Below are positions 33,892-42,335 of a DNA stretch of 64,000 nt, piece by piece. The translations under genes and the position numbers were made by a program. The notes below the pieces were generated by a model that saw only the letters and a list, made by a program, of their open reading frames with translations, was not told where the DNA came from and searched no databases. Within the stretch, counting starts at the first letter, position 1. Each line of letters starts with the position of its first letter. The DNA comes from Pacificitalea sp040119125 (GTDB lineage Bacteria; Pseudomonadota; Alphaproteobacteria; Rhodobacterales; Rhodobacteraceae), in contig JBEDTR010000017.1 of assembly GCA_040119125.1 (NCBI GenBank), positions 395,809-459,808 on the forward strand, in the 5' to 3' direction.

Positions 33892-34543
33892 CCTGGATCG
33901 CAGAACTCACGCCGCCCTCGATATGATCGCGCAAAACGGCCTTCGCAGCCGGTGCGTCACGGGCCAGCGCGGCATCAAGCATCTTGTGATGTTGCTCTGA
34001 TGCGATCTCGCCCCGGTTGGTCAGGACCCGGAACTGGTAGCGCAGGTATTTGTCAAAAACGACGCGGTGGATGTTGAGCAATTGCTCCGAATGGCAGGCC
34101 GCAATCAGCGCCACATGAAATTCGCCGTCATACAGCCGCCAATGCTGAAGCGCCGTCATGTCGCCGGAATTGATCCGCTGCTCCATCCGATACAGCCGGT
34201 GATGCGCCGCGATGACCCGGCCCTCCCATGCGGTATCGCCCCGGGCAAAGGACCGGTGCATGGCATGGCTTTCCAGCAAGATGCGCAATTCGGCCAGCTC
34301 GCGCAGATCGTCTTCGGAAATCGGGGCGGCGAAAAAGCCGCGCTGCCCTTCGGTGACAACGAACCCTTCCATCGTCAGCCGGTTAAGCGCCTCTCGCAGG
34401 GTCGAGGTGCTGGCGCCATAGGCCTCGCGCAATGCCGACAGCTTCAGCTTCTCGCCCGGCCCGTGGCGGCCAAAAATGATGTCGCGACGCAGCGCCCCGT
34501 AAAGGGATGCGCCGATCGAGGCGGGCTCGGTCACCTGCTGCAT
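33881..34543 (-). CDS. GntR/FadR-family regulator (FCD domain), first of two
   Basis: The 220-residue regulator has the winged-helix block SALREAYGASTSTLREALNR with LTMEGFVVTEGQRGFFAAP. An all-helical FCD effector domain follows (ELRILLESHAMHRSF, EFHVALIAACHSEQLL, KMLDAALARDAPAAKAVLRD), with metal-binding His and Asp candidates. The ATG at 34543 was chosen because AAGGA lies five bases ahead; ATGs at 34558 and 34579 are possible. It lies upstream of dctP on the same strand with a 143-bp gap and probably represses it until the substrate is present. Confidence 0.9.
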   Translation of the reverse strand: MQQVTEPASIGASLYGALRRDIIFGRHGPGEKLKLSALREAYGASTSTLREALNRLTMEGFVVTEGQRGFFAAPISEDDLRELAELRILLESHAMHRSFARGDTAWEGRVIAAHHRLYRMEQRINSGDMTALQHWRLYDGEFHVALIAACHSEQLLNIHRVVFDKYLRYQFRVLTNRGEIASEQHHKMLDAALARDAPAAKAVLRDHIEGGVSSAIQVGW

Positions 34544-34680
34544 GATCTTCCTTGTCATTTCCCGACCCCGGCCTGCCATCCGCCTATGATCAGATCATGG
34601 CCAAAGGCGCTCGGGCGCGGTCCTCCCTCTCGGAGCGAGGAGAATAAGCGACATTCCGTGTCTGTCTACAGATTCTTGCA

Positions 34681-34712
34681 TATAATCGATTTCAGTGCCA
34701 AACCCTGCACTG
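34681..34712 (+). promoter_or_regulatory. promoter -10 and palindromic operator before the second GntR gene
   Basis: A perfect TATAAT (34681-34686) overlaps TAATCGATTT (34683-34692), the same ten bases as at the dctP promoter. Immediately after it, CAGTGC (34693-34698) and GCACTG (34707-34712) form an inverted repeat with an 8-base spacer, placed at the expected transcription start. Confidence 0.55.
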
Positions 34713-34749
34713 TTCGGTCTTTGTCGGACACCACCGGGAGACAGCAGGG

Positions 34750-35517
34750 ATGGGCACCTATCGCGACGATCAACCCCGCGGAACCAGCACCGCGCATGAC
34801 AGCACGGATGCGCCGCCCTCCAGATCGTCACGCCGCGCCAGCCGAGGCAGCGCCGGCAAGGCCACCCGCGCCAGCCGGGTCGCTCTTGAATTGCGCGATC
34901 TCATATTGCGCGGCGACCTGCCGCCCGGCTCGAAGGTGCATCTCGACCAGTTGCGCGAACGCTTCGGCGTGTCGCTCTCGCCAATGCGCGAGGCGGTCAG
35001 CCGCCTTGTTGCCGATGGCATCGTCGTGTTCGAGGACCAGCGTGGATATCGCATCGCCCCGGTCAGTCGCGACAATCTGACGGAGATCAGCCGCGTGCGC
35101 GCCGATCTGGAATCGCTCGCCCTGCGCTACGCCATCGCAGAAGCCGATCTGGACTGGGAGAGCGAAATCCTCGCCGCCCTGCACCGGGTCGACCGCACGC
35201 CACGCGACAACGACGATCCCGCCCTGTTCGAGGCGTGGGAACAGGCGCATAGCGATTTTCACCAAGCGCTGATTGGCGGATGTGCCATGCCCACCCTGCT
35301 TCGGTTCTGCGCCACGCTGCACCTGCAGACCGACCGCTATCGCCGCCTGCTTCTGCCCGGCACGCCGCTTGATGTGGATGTCGCAGCCGAACATGCCGCT
35401 ATCGCCGATGCCGCCGTCGCGCGCGACACGGACCGCGCCGCCGAATTGCTGCGCGATCACATCCAGCGCAACGGCACCCTGCTGGCCGCGCGGATCGACC
35501 CCGATCCCGCAGATTGA
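34750..35517 (+). CDS. GntR/FadR-family regulator (FCD domain), second of two
   Basis: The 255-residue regulator has a disordered Ser/Arg-rich N-terminus of about 40 residues. The helix-turn-helix is LDQLRERFGVSLSPMREAVS with LVADGIVVFEDQRGYRIAP, and an FCD domain follows (RADLESLALRYAIAEADLDW, DFHQALIGGCAMPTLLRFC). It is divergent from the first GntR gene and 27 bp upstream of aroQ. Two FCD regulators in one locus suggest that they respond to different pathway intermediates. The ATG at 34750 has the weak site CAGCAGGG. Confidence 0.9.
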   Translation: MGTYRDDQPRGTSTAHDSTDAPPSRSSRRASRGSAGKATRASRVALELRDLILRGDLPPGSKVHLDQLRERFGVSLSPMREAVSRLVADGIVVFEDQRGYRIAPVSRDNLTEISRVRADLESLALRYAIAEADLDWESEILAALHRVDRTPRDNDDPALFEAWEQAHSDFHQALIGGCAMPTLLRFCATLHLQTDRYRRLLLPGTPLDVDVAAEHAAIADAAVARDTDRAAELLRDHIQRNGTLLAARIDPDPAD

Positions 35518-35544
35518 TCACTCCCCGAAAGAAGAGACCCCCCC

Positions 35545-35997
35545 ATGTCCCCCATGCCCCCCATGATCCACATCATCAACGGCCCGAACCTGAACCTGCT
35601 GGGCAAGCGCCAGCCCGATGTCTACGGCTATTCCACCCTCGAAGATGTCGAAACGGGCTGTCGCGAGGTGGCGGATGAATTCGGGCTTGAGTGCAAGCTG
35701 CTGCAATCGAACTGGGAAGGCCAGATCGTCGATTGGATCCACGAGGCCCGCGAATCCGCCGCCGGGATCATCATCAACCCCGGCGCATTGACCCATACGT
35801 CGGTCGCGGTGCTCGACGCGCTCAACACCTTCGAGGGTCAGGTGTTCGAGGTGCATATCTCCAATGTCCACAAACGCGAGAGCTTCCGCCACCACAGCTA
35901 TGTCAGCCTGCGCGCAGATGGCGTGATGGCCGGGTTCGGCATCGAGGGCTACGCGCTCGCCATGCGCCGCATGGGCAATCTGCTGGGTCAGCGCTGA
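35545..35997 (+). CDS. aroQ: type II 3-dehydroquinate dehydratase
   Basis: The 150-residue enzyme interconverts 3-dehydroquinate and 3-dehydroshikimate. It shows INGPNLNLLG (11-20), Tyr27 in QPDVYGYS, IINPGALTHTS, and the catalytic His104 in VHISNVHKRESFRHHSYVS. The ATG at 35545 starts MSPMPPMIHI; one six codons later is also possible. Position behind a GntR gene and near the TRAP-aroE operon indicates a catabolic copy in quinate/shikimate use. A biosynthetic role cannot be excluded without knowing whether another copy exists. Confidence 0.95.
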   Translation: MSPMPPMIHIINGPNLNLLGKRQPDVYGYSTLEDVETGCREVADEFGLECKLLQSNWEGQIVDWIHEARESAAGIIINPGALTHTSVAVLDALNTFEGQVFEVHISNVHKRESFRHHSYVSLRADGVMAGFGIEGYALAMRRMGNLLGQR

Positions 35998-36338
35998 TCG
36001 CGGCGCTGTCCCTTTAGCGGGTCCGTTCAGCACAATGGGAGCGGGCCCGCGGGTATTTTATGGGCGAGTGGTCCTGTCCAGTCTGAGAGCGCGCATGACC
36101 CCAAATCGCCAGCCAGCCGGGCCGGGTTGACGCTGCCCGGCCCGGCGTCGCCTTCCGCACGGGTTGCTCCGCCAAGCGCCCCACGAGCGGGCGCGTAGAA
36201 TGGTGTTCCACTCCCCCACATCACATTCGTTCACTTTTTTTCGGAACCACGCTGCGTTGCGGCGGTTAGCCCTTGGGACAGACGGCGCGGCAGATGAACT
36301 CCGACAAACACAACGACCATTCACCGGGTATTTTCTCC
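35998..36338. other. intergenic region between aroQ and the oxidase operon, with a strong hairpin
   Basis: GCCGGGCCGGG (36116-36126) and CCCGGCCCGGC (36136-36146) form a perfect 11-bp stem with a 9-nt loop and no T run. A weaker stem at 36017-36050 is followed by GGGTATTTTA and may terminate aroQ. The right part, with TTCACTTTTTTTCGG, is the only AT-rich stretch and probably holds the oxidase promoter. Confidence 0.5.
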
Positions 36339-37328
36339 ATGCGGCGCAAAGCTTTGCGCGGCGTGGCGTTGATGTGCCTGCCGCTGAGCCTCGCGGCCTG
36401 CGATTTCCGTCAATCCGCGCTGGCGCCTGCCGGGCGCGATGCCGATACGCTGGCCGACCTGTTCTGGGTGCTGCTGATCGGCGCGGTCGTGCTGTGGCTG
36501 CTGATGAACGGGCTGATCTTCTACCTGACCCGCATCAATATCGCGAGCCTGCCCCGCCGTTGGGCCAATCGGCTGATCATCGGCGGAGGCATCATCTTTC
36601 CGACGGTCGTCTTGTCGGTGCTGCTGGTCTACGCCCTGTCGATCATGCCCGACCAGCGCGCGCCCGGTGACGGGCTGACCCTGCGGGTCACGGGGGAGCA
36701 ATGGTGGTGGCGGGTCGAGTATCTCCCCGAAGGCCGCGACGAGCCGATCATTTCCGCCAATGAGATCCGCCTGCCCACTGAGGCGCGCGCCGATATCCTG
36801 CTGGATGCGAAACGCGTGATCCACAGCTTCTGGATTCCTGCGCTCGGCGGCAAGATGGACATGTTTCCGGGCCGTGAAACCCGGATGTCGCTGGAGCCGC
36901 ACACCCCCGGCGTCTATCGCGGGCAATGCGCCGAATTCTGCGGCGAAAGCCACGCGAAAATGGCGTTCGAGGCGGTGGTGATGACCCCCGATGATTTCGA
37001 CGCCTGGCTGCAAAACGAAGCCGCCGATGCCCTCCCCCCCACTGGCGCCGAAGCCACACGCGGCGCGGAGCTTTTCGCCACCGAAGGCTGCGGCGCCTGT
37101 CACGCGATCCGGGGCACTGAGCATCGCGGTCAGGTCGGACCGGATCTGACCCATATCGGCACGCGCCAGTCGCTGGCCGCCGGATCGCTGGGCACCGACC
37201 GCGCCGATTTCCTGCGCTGGCTGCGCGACCCGGACGCGATCAAGCCCGGCGTCGAGATGCCCGGCTATGACCACCTGCCGCCGGAAGATCTGGCCGCGCT
37301 GACCGCCTATTTGATGGGGCTGGAATGA
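36339..37328 (+). CDS. ctaC: caa3-type cytochrome c oxidase subunit II with fused cytochrome c
   Basis: The 329-residue protein begins with a lipoprotein signal ending at Cys21 (LPLSLAAC). Two membrane helices follow (DLFWVLLIGAVVLWLLMNGL, IFPTVVLSVLLVYAL), then a CuA cupredoxin domain with RGQCAEFCGESHAKM and an upstream HSFWIPALGGKMD. The C-terminal cytochrome c domain has CGACH and a distal Met in EMPGYDHLPPEDL. This architecture defines caa3-type oxidases. In-frame starts at 36294 (ATG) and 36273 (TTG) would add residues before the signal; 36339 was chosen for signal length. The stop overlaps the next start (ATGA). Confidence 0.95.
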   Translation: MRRKALRGVALMCLPLSLAACDFRQSALAPAGRDADTLADLFWVLLIGAVVLWLLMNGLIFYLTRINIASLPRRWANRLIIGGGIIFPTVVLSVLLVYALSIMPDQRAPGDGLTLRVTGEQWWWRVEYLPEGRDEPIISANEIRLPTEARADILLDAKRVIHSFWIPALGGKMDMFPGRETRMSLEPHTPGVYRGQCAEFCGESHAKMAFEAVVMTPDDFDAWLQNEAADALPPTGAEATRGAELFATEGCGACHAIRGTEHRGQVGPDLTHIGTRQSLAAGSLGTDRADFLRWLRDPDAIKPGVEMPGYDHLPPEDLAALTAYLMGLE

Positions 37329-39988
37329 CCGACGAGACCGACCACAGCCGCGAATCCCGTGCGCAGGACGACCTGCCGCGCGACGAAACCCACCCCACCG
37401 CCTCCCATGAGGAGCCCGCAGAGCCGCGCGGCCACCGCGCCGACGACCGCGCCCCCGAAGGCCCCTACCCGCCGACCGAGGAGATGCTCGAAGAGCCGGT
37501 CGATGCGGAAGTGCAGAAAGAACAGGTCGCCCGCCTGCGCAAGGCATGGCAGACCCCGCGCGGCTGGCGCTATATTTCCGCCGTCAACAACACCGAGGTC
37601 GGCGTTTGGTATTCGCTTACGGCGTTTGGCTTCATGCTGATCGCGGGGGTCATGGCATTGATGATGCGCACCCAATTGGCGGTGCCCGAAAACGATCTGA
37701 TCAGCGCGGATCGCTTCAACCAACTGTTCACGATGCATGGCTCCGCCATGATGTTCCTGTTCGCCGTGCCGATGTTCGAGGCGATCTCGATCCTGATCCT
37801 GCCGGGCATCCTCGGCGCGCGCGACATGCCATTCCCGAGGCTCTCGGCCTATGGTTACTGGTGTTTCCTGATCGGCGGGATATTCGTCATCGGGTCGATC
37901 TTCTTTGACAGCGCGCCCAATTCCGGCTGGTTCATGTATCCGCCACTGGCGACGCAGGCCGAAGGCATCGGCTCCGACGTCTGGCTGTTGGGTCTGTCCT
38001 TTATCGAGGTGGCGTCCATCGCGGCGGCGGTCGAATTGATCGTCGGCGCATTGAAATGCCGCCCCCCCGGCATGCGCGTCAACATCATGCCGCTATACGC
38101 ATGGTATGTGATGGTCGTGGGCGGGATGATCCTATTCGCCTTCCCGCCGCTGATCGCCGGGGATTTCCTGTTCGAGATGGAGCGCAGCCTCGACTGGCCG
38201 TTCTTCGACCCCGAGCGCGGCGGCGACCCGATGCTGTGGCAGCACCTGTTCTGGATTTTTGGCCATCCGGAGGTCTACATCATTTTCCTGCCCTCCATCG
38301 CCATTGCCGCGATGGTGGTGCCGACAATGGCCCGGCGTCCGATCGTCGGCTATTCGTGGATCGTGCTATCGGCCGTGGGCACCGGGTTTCTAAGCTTCGG
38401 GCTCTGGGTGCATCACATGTTCACCACCGGCCTGCCCAATATCTCGCTTGGGTTCTTCTCCGCCGCATCCGAGGCAGTGGTGATCCCGACCGGCATCCAG
38501 ATCTTTGCCTTTGTCGCCACGCTGATGGTAGGCCGGGTGAAGATCAGCCTGCCGATGTTGTGGATCGCGGGCGCGCTGGCGGTCTTTACCGCAGGCGGCC
38601 TGACAGGCGTGATGCTGGCGCTGGCGCCCTTCGATTGGCAGGTGCATGACAGCTACTTCATCGTGGCGCATCTGCATTACACCCTCTTCGGCGGCATGGT
38701 GTTTCCGGTGATCGCGGGGATCTATTACTTCTACCCGTTCCTCGCCAAGAAGATGATGAGCGAGCGTCTGGGCCGTTGGTCGTTCTGGCTGACCTTCACC
38801 GGGTTCAACATCTGCTTCCTGCCGATGCATCTGACCGGCCTGCTGGGCATGCCGCGCCGGGTCTATACCTATCCCGGCGATCTGGGCTGGGACTGGCTGA
38901 ACATGGTCTCCACCGTCGGCGCCTTCATCCTTGCCGCCGGGATATTGACCTTTGCGTGGGATCTGGTGCGCCCGAAGGGCCGTCAGCCGCAGGTGCCGCG
39001 CAATCCTTGGGACGCGGGCACAATCGAATGGACCCATGATGTGCCGGGCGAGGCATGGGGCGTGCGCTCCATCCCCCATATCACCAGCCGCTACCCGCTC
39101 TGGGATCAGCCGAAGCTGGTCGAGAGGATGGATGCCGGGCGCTACTACCTGCCCGATGCCGAAGAAGGCCTGCGCGAGACGCTCATCACCACCGTTATCG
39201 ACGCCAAGCCCATTCAGGTGCAGCGCGTCACCGGCCCCGCTTGGATCACATTGATGGCGGCGGGGTTCACGGGCGGGGCGTTCATCTTGCCGACCTTCTC
39301 GCTTTATGCACCGGCCATCGTGTCGGGGGCCTTTGCGGTGGTCTGCATCCTCTACTGGCTGTGGACCGCGACCGCCCGCGTGCCGGAGCACGAAATGAAG
39401 GATGTGGGTCTGGGCCTGCGCCTGCCGACCTATGCATCCGGCCCCCGCGCCGTGGGCTGGTGGGCGATGTGGATCACCATGCTGGGCGACGCGACGGCCT
39501 TTGCCTCGCTCATTTTCGGGATCTTCTTCTATTGGACCGCCAATACCAGCTTCCCGCCGCCGGGGGCGACCCATGCCAATGGTGTGCTGGTCGCACTGGC
39601 CACCGTGCTGCTGGTGGGGGCCTGGGCCGCCACGCTGGGCGCGCGCGAAACCAATCGCCGGGGCGCGGTGCCGGTGGCGCGCGGCTTGCTGGGCGTGGCG
39701 CTGCTATTGACCGTTGCGGGCGGCGCCAGCCTGATCATTTCGGTGCTGGAGCTTGAACCCACCACCCATGTCTACCCCGCCATGATGTGCGCGCTGGTGG
39801 TCTGGATTTCCGCCCATCTGATCGCGGGCGCGGTGATGCAGGGCTACTGCCTTGTCGGCTCAATCTTTGGCAAGCTGACGCCGCGCCACGATGCCGACAT
39901 CTGGAACGTCACGCTGTTTTGGCATTTCCTCACCATCTCCATCGTTGTGACGGGGCTGATGATCGGCCTGTTCCCGAGGATGCTGTGA
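37325..39988 (+). CDS. ctaD: cytochrome c oxidase subunit I fused to subunit III
   Basis: The 887-residue protein reduces oxygen and pumps protons. After a hydrophilic N-terminus of about 75 residues, the subunit I part holds the CuB/Tyr cross-link motif HPEVY (314-318), the CuB pair His363-His364 in WVHHMF, and the heme ligands His449 and His451 in VAHLHYTLFGG. From about residue 640 a subunit III-like part with six to seven membrane segments follows (WWAMWITMLGDATAFASLIF, WHFLTISIVVTGLMIGLFP). Starts and stops overlap both neighbours. Fused I-III subunits are known in caa3 and related oxidases. Confidence 0.96.
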   Translation: MTDETDHSRESRAQDDLPRDETHPTASHEEPAEPRGHRADDRAPEGPYPPTEEMLEEPVDAEVQKEQVARLRKAWQTPRGWRYISAVNNTEVGVWYSLTAFGFMLIAGVMALMMRTQLAVPENDLISADRFNQLFTMHGSAMMFLFAVPMFEAISILILPGILGARDMPFPRLSAYGYWCFLIGGIFVIGSIFFDSAPNSGWFMYPPLATQAEGIGSDVWLLGLSFIEVASIAAAVELIVGALKCRPPGMRVNIMPLYAWYVMVVGGMILFAFPPLIAGDFLFEMERSLDWPFFDPERGGDPMLWQHLFWIFGHPEVYIIFLPSIAIAAMVVPTMARRPIVGYSWIVLSAVGTGFLSFGLWVHHMFTTGLPNISLGFFSAASEAVVIPTGIQIFAFVATLMVGRVKISLPMLWIAGALAVFTAGGLTGVMLALAPFDWQVHDSYFIVAHLHYTLFGGMVFPVIAGIYYFYPFLAKKMMSERLGRWSFWLTFTGFNICFLPMHLTGLLGMPRRVYTYPGDLGWDWLNMVSTVGAFILAAGILTFAWDLVRPKGRQPQVPRNPWDAGTIEWTHDVPGEAWGVRSIPHITSRYPLWDQPKLVERMDAGRYYLPDAEEGLRETLITTVIDAKPIQVQRVTGPAWITLMAAGFTGGAFILPTFSLYAPAIVSGAFAVVCILYWLWTATARVPEHEMKDVGLGLRLPTYASGPRAVGWWAMWITMLGDATAFASLIFGIFFYWTANTSFPPPGATHANGVLVALATVLLVGAWAATLGARETNRRGAVPVARGLLGVALLLTVAGGASLIISVLELEPTTHVYPAMMCALVVWISAHLIAGAVMQGYCLVGSIFGKLTPRHDADIWNVTLFWHFLTISIVVTGLMIGLFPRML

Positions 39989-40488
39989 TGTCCGACCCGC
40001 AGGATCATACGCCGCAGGATCACACCACCTCGCAGGGCGCGAAACCCCCGCCGCAGGGCGCAAAACCACCGCCGCAGGATGAACGCGCCCCGCGCACCGA
40101 TGAGGAACGCCGCGCCTTTGCCGAGGAACGCGAAAGCCTGTGGCGCATCACCCTCGCCCCTACCGCATGGGCGATGCATTTCGTCGTGAGCTACGGCGCG
40201 ACCGCGTTCTATTGCGCAAAGCTGGCACAGACCGGCCTGTCGATAACGGTCCTGCGGCTGGGGCTTGGCGTGCTGAGCCTTGTCGTGCTCGGCTTCATCG
40301 CGTGGATCGGCTGGCGCAGTTTCCGGCAATGGGACGTGCGGCGCACCGGCGATTTCCTCAATGCCTCCGGCCTTGCCGAGGACCGGCATCAGTTTCTAGG
40401 CCATGCGGCATTTCTGCTGGCGATCATCTCGTTCATCGGCGTGGTGTTCTCAAGCATGCCCTTCATCGTGCTGTCGAGCTGCCTGTGA
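39988..40488 (+). CDS. small membrane protein of the oxidase operon
   Basis: The 166-residue protein has a Pro/Gln-rich N-terminus with the duplicated QGAKPPPQ, a charged region, then three or four membrane segments (WAMHFVVSYGATAFYCAKL, LGLGVLSLVVLGFIAWIGW, AAFLLAIISFIGVVFSSMPF). Its start overlaps the ctaD stop (TGATG) and its stop overlaps the ctaG start. The position suggests a subunit or assembly role in the oxidase. The family is not recognised by name. Confidence 0.8.
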   Translation: MSDPQDHTPQDHTTSQGAKPPPQGAKPPPQDERAPRTDEERRAFAEERESLWRITLAPTAWAMHFVVSYGATAFYCAKLAQTGLSITVLRLGLGVLSLVVLGFIAWIGWRSFRQWDVRRTGDFLNASGLAEDRHQFLGHAAFLLAIISFIGVVFSSMPFIVLSSCL

Positions 40489-41132
40489 GCCCGGCGCAGG
40501 CCTCCCCCGCGTGGTCCGTCGCGCGTTTGGCCGCGCTGGCGGCGGTGCTGGCGCTGGCTGCGGTGTGGCTGGCCCCGTGGGAACAGATCCTTGCCGCCCA
40601 TTTCCCCGCCCATATGATCCGGCACATGGTGATGGTCGCGCTGGCGCCGCCGATGCTGTTGCTGGCATGGCCCGCATTGGGGCGGGTCTTCGGCTTCTCG
40701 CCACTGCTGGGCGCAGTCGCGGAATTCGCGCTGGTCTGGGGCTGGCATGTCCCTGCCGCCCATGAGCTGGCGCGCAGCGGCGCGGGCTGGTTCGCGCTGG
40801 AACAGGGCAGCTTTCTGCTGGTCGGGCTGCTGGTCTGGGCCGGGTGCCTGCGCCGCGACGCCCCGCTTGCGGGCGCGGGCGGGCTGCTGCTGACCTCGAT
40901 GCATATGACGCTGCTTGGCGCGCTGCTCGTGCTGGCCCCGCGGGTGCTATATCCCGGTGCGCATGACGGACATGGGCATGGGCCCGATGCCGCGCTGGCC
41001 GGGCAGCAATTGGGCGGGCTGGTGATGCTGGGCCTTGGCACGCCGATCTACCTGGTGACCGGGCTGTGGCTGACCGCGCAGGCGCTGCGCGACCCCCGGC
41101 ATGACGGCGAAAGGAATGAGCCATGCGCGTAA
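40485..41132 (+). CDS. ctaG: CtaG-type cytochrome c oxidase assembly protein (caa3 family)
   Basis: The 215-residue membrane protein of the caa3_CtaG family has about six hydrophobic segments and conserved histidines in HMIRHMVMVALAPPMLLLA and SMHMTLLGALLVLAPR. Such proteins are found with caa3 oxidases, where they are thought to help deliver copper. It is distinct from the Cox11-type protein also called CtaG. The GTG start at 40485 overlaps the preceding stop (GTGA); a longer open frame has no family likeness upstream. Confidence 0.85.
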   Translation: MSPAQASPAWSVARLAALAAVLALAAVWLAPWEQILAAHFPAHMIRHMVMVALAPPMLLLAWPALGRVFGFSPLLGAVAEFALVWGWHVPAAHELARSGAGWFALEQGSFLLVGLLVWAGCLRRDAPLAGAGGLLLTSMHMTLLGALLVLAPRVLYPGAHDGHGHGPDAALAGQQLGGLVMLGLGTPIYLVTGLWLTAQALRDPRHDGERNEPCA

Positions 41133-42304
41133 CCCTGTGGAAGCTGATCCTCGCCGTCGCGGTGCTGGGCCTTATCGGCGGGGGCGCGGTCGTGTTCGGC
41201 GGGCTCTACAATGTGTCGGCGCGCAAGGGCCATTTCCCCGGCGTGTCAGCGGTGCTGCACACCACGTTCCGCAACTCCGTCGCGCTGCGCGCCCCCTCGC
41301 CCGACAAGACCCCCGATCTGACTGATCCGGCGCTGATCGCGCTTGGCGCGGGCCATTACGCCACCGCTTGCGCCACCTGTCACGCCGCCCCCGGCACCGC
41401 CCGGACCGCCACCATGCGCGCGATGGTGCCCGCCCCGCCGCCCATCGCGGAGGCCGCCCGCGACTGGACCCCGGAGGAGCTGTGGTGGATCGTTTTCAAC
41501 GGTGTAAAGATGTCCGGCATGCCCGGCTGGCCTGCTGATCGCGGGGATGAGGTCTGGTCCGTCGTCGCGTGGCTGGAGGCGCTGAACGAGGATCGCGCCC
41601 CGGCCCTGCCCGGCCCCCGGCAAGACGCGCCGCGCAACGCGTCCCAAACCGACGCCGCCACGGCCTATTGCGAAACCTGCCACGGCCCGATCCCGCGCCA
41701 TGTGCCCACGCTTGGCCTGCAATCAGAGGCGTATCTTCTGAAAGCGCTGACAGAATATCGCGCGGGCACCCGTGCCAGCGGTATCATGCAGCAGGCCGCC
41801 ACGGTCGTCCCGGAGGCCGCCTTCGCAGAGCTTGCCGCGCATTTCGCGGGCGAAGACCTCCCCGCCCCCGATCCTGCCGATTGGCGTGATGCCGATCTTG
41901 CTGCGGGCGAGGATCTGGCGCGCAACGGCGACGATGATGTCCCGGCCTGCACCGCCTGTCACGGCCCCGACGCGACCCGCACCGCCTCCGGCCCTGCCGG
42001 GTTCCCGGTGCTGGCCGGGCAGGATCGCGACTACCTGCGCGCGCAGTTGAAGGTCTGGCGCGACGGCAAACGCGGCGGCACGGGCCGGGCGGAACTGATG
42101 ACCGCCGCCGCACAGGATCTGACCGATGCGGAGATCGACGCGATTTCCGCGTGGTATGCCGCCCTGCCGCCCTCGGCCATGGGGGAGCCTGAGACCGATA
42201 CCGCATCCGAGCCAGACACGGGGCCAGATACAGACACGGACACAGATACGGGCACGGACACAGATACGGACACCGGCACCGGCACCGGCACCGGCGCGGA
42301 GTGA
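41123..42304 (+). CDS. triheme cytochrome c, membrane-anchored
   Basis: The 393-residue protein has an N-terminal anchor (LILAVAVLGLIGGGAVVFGG) and three heme sites: CATCH at 83-87, CETCH at 183-187 and CTACH at 276-280. The domain order resembles cytochromes that feed electrons to terminal oxidases, and overlap with ctaG by ten bases places it in the oxidase operon. The last 40 residues are a Thr/Asp then Thr/Gly repeat encoded by degenerate six-base repeats, an unusual tail. The ATG follows AAGGAATGAGCC. Confidence 0.93.
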   Translation: MRVTLWKLILAVAVLGLIGGGAVVFGGLYNVSARKGHFPGVSAVLHTTFRNSVALRAPSPDKTPDLTDPALIALGAGHYATACATCHAAPGTARTATMRAMVPAPPPIAEAARDWTPEELWWIVFNGVKMSGMPGWPADRGDEVWSVVAWLEALNEDRAPALPGPRQDAPRNASQTDAATAYCETCHGPIPRHVPTLGLQSEAYLLKALTEYRAGTRASGIMQQAATVVPEAAFAELAAHFAGEDLPAPDPADWRDADLAAGEDLARNGDDDVPACTACHGPDATRTASGPAGFPVLAGQDRDYLRAQLKVWRDGKRGGTGRAELMTAAAQDLTDAEIDAISAWYAALPPSAMGEPETDTASEPDTGPDTDTDTDTGTDTDTDTGTGTGTGAE

Positions 42305-42335
42305 CACCACCGCACCCCGCCGCTACCGTAACCCC

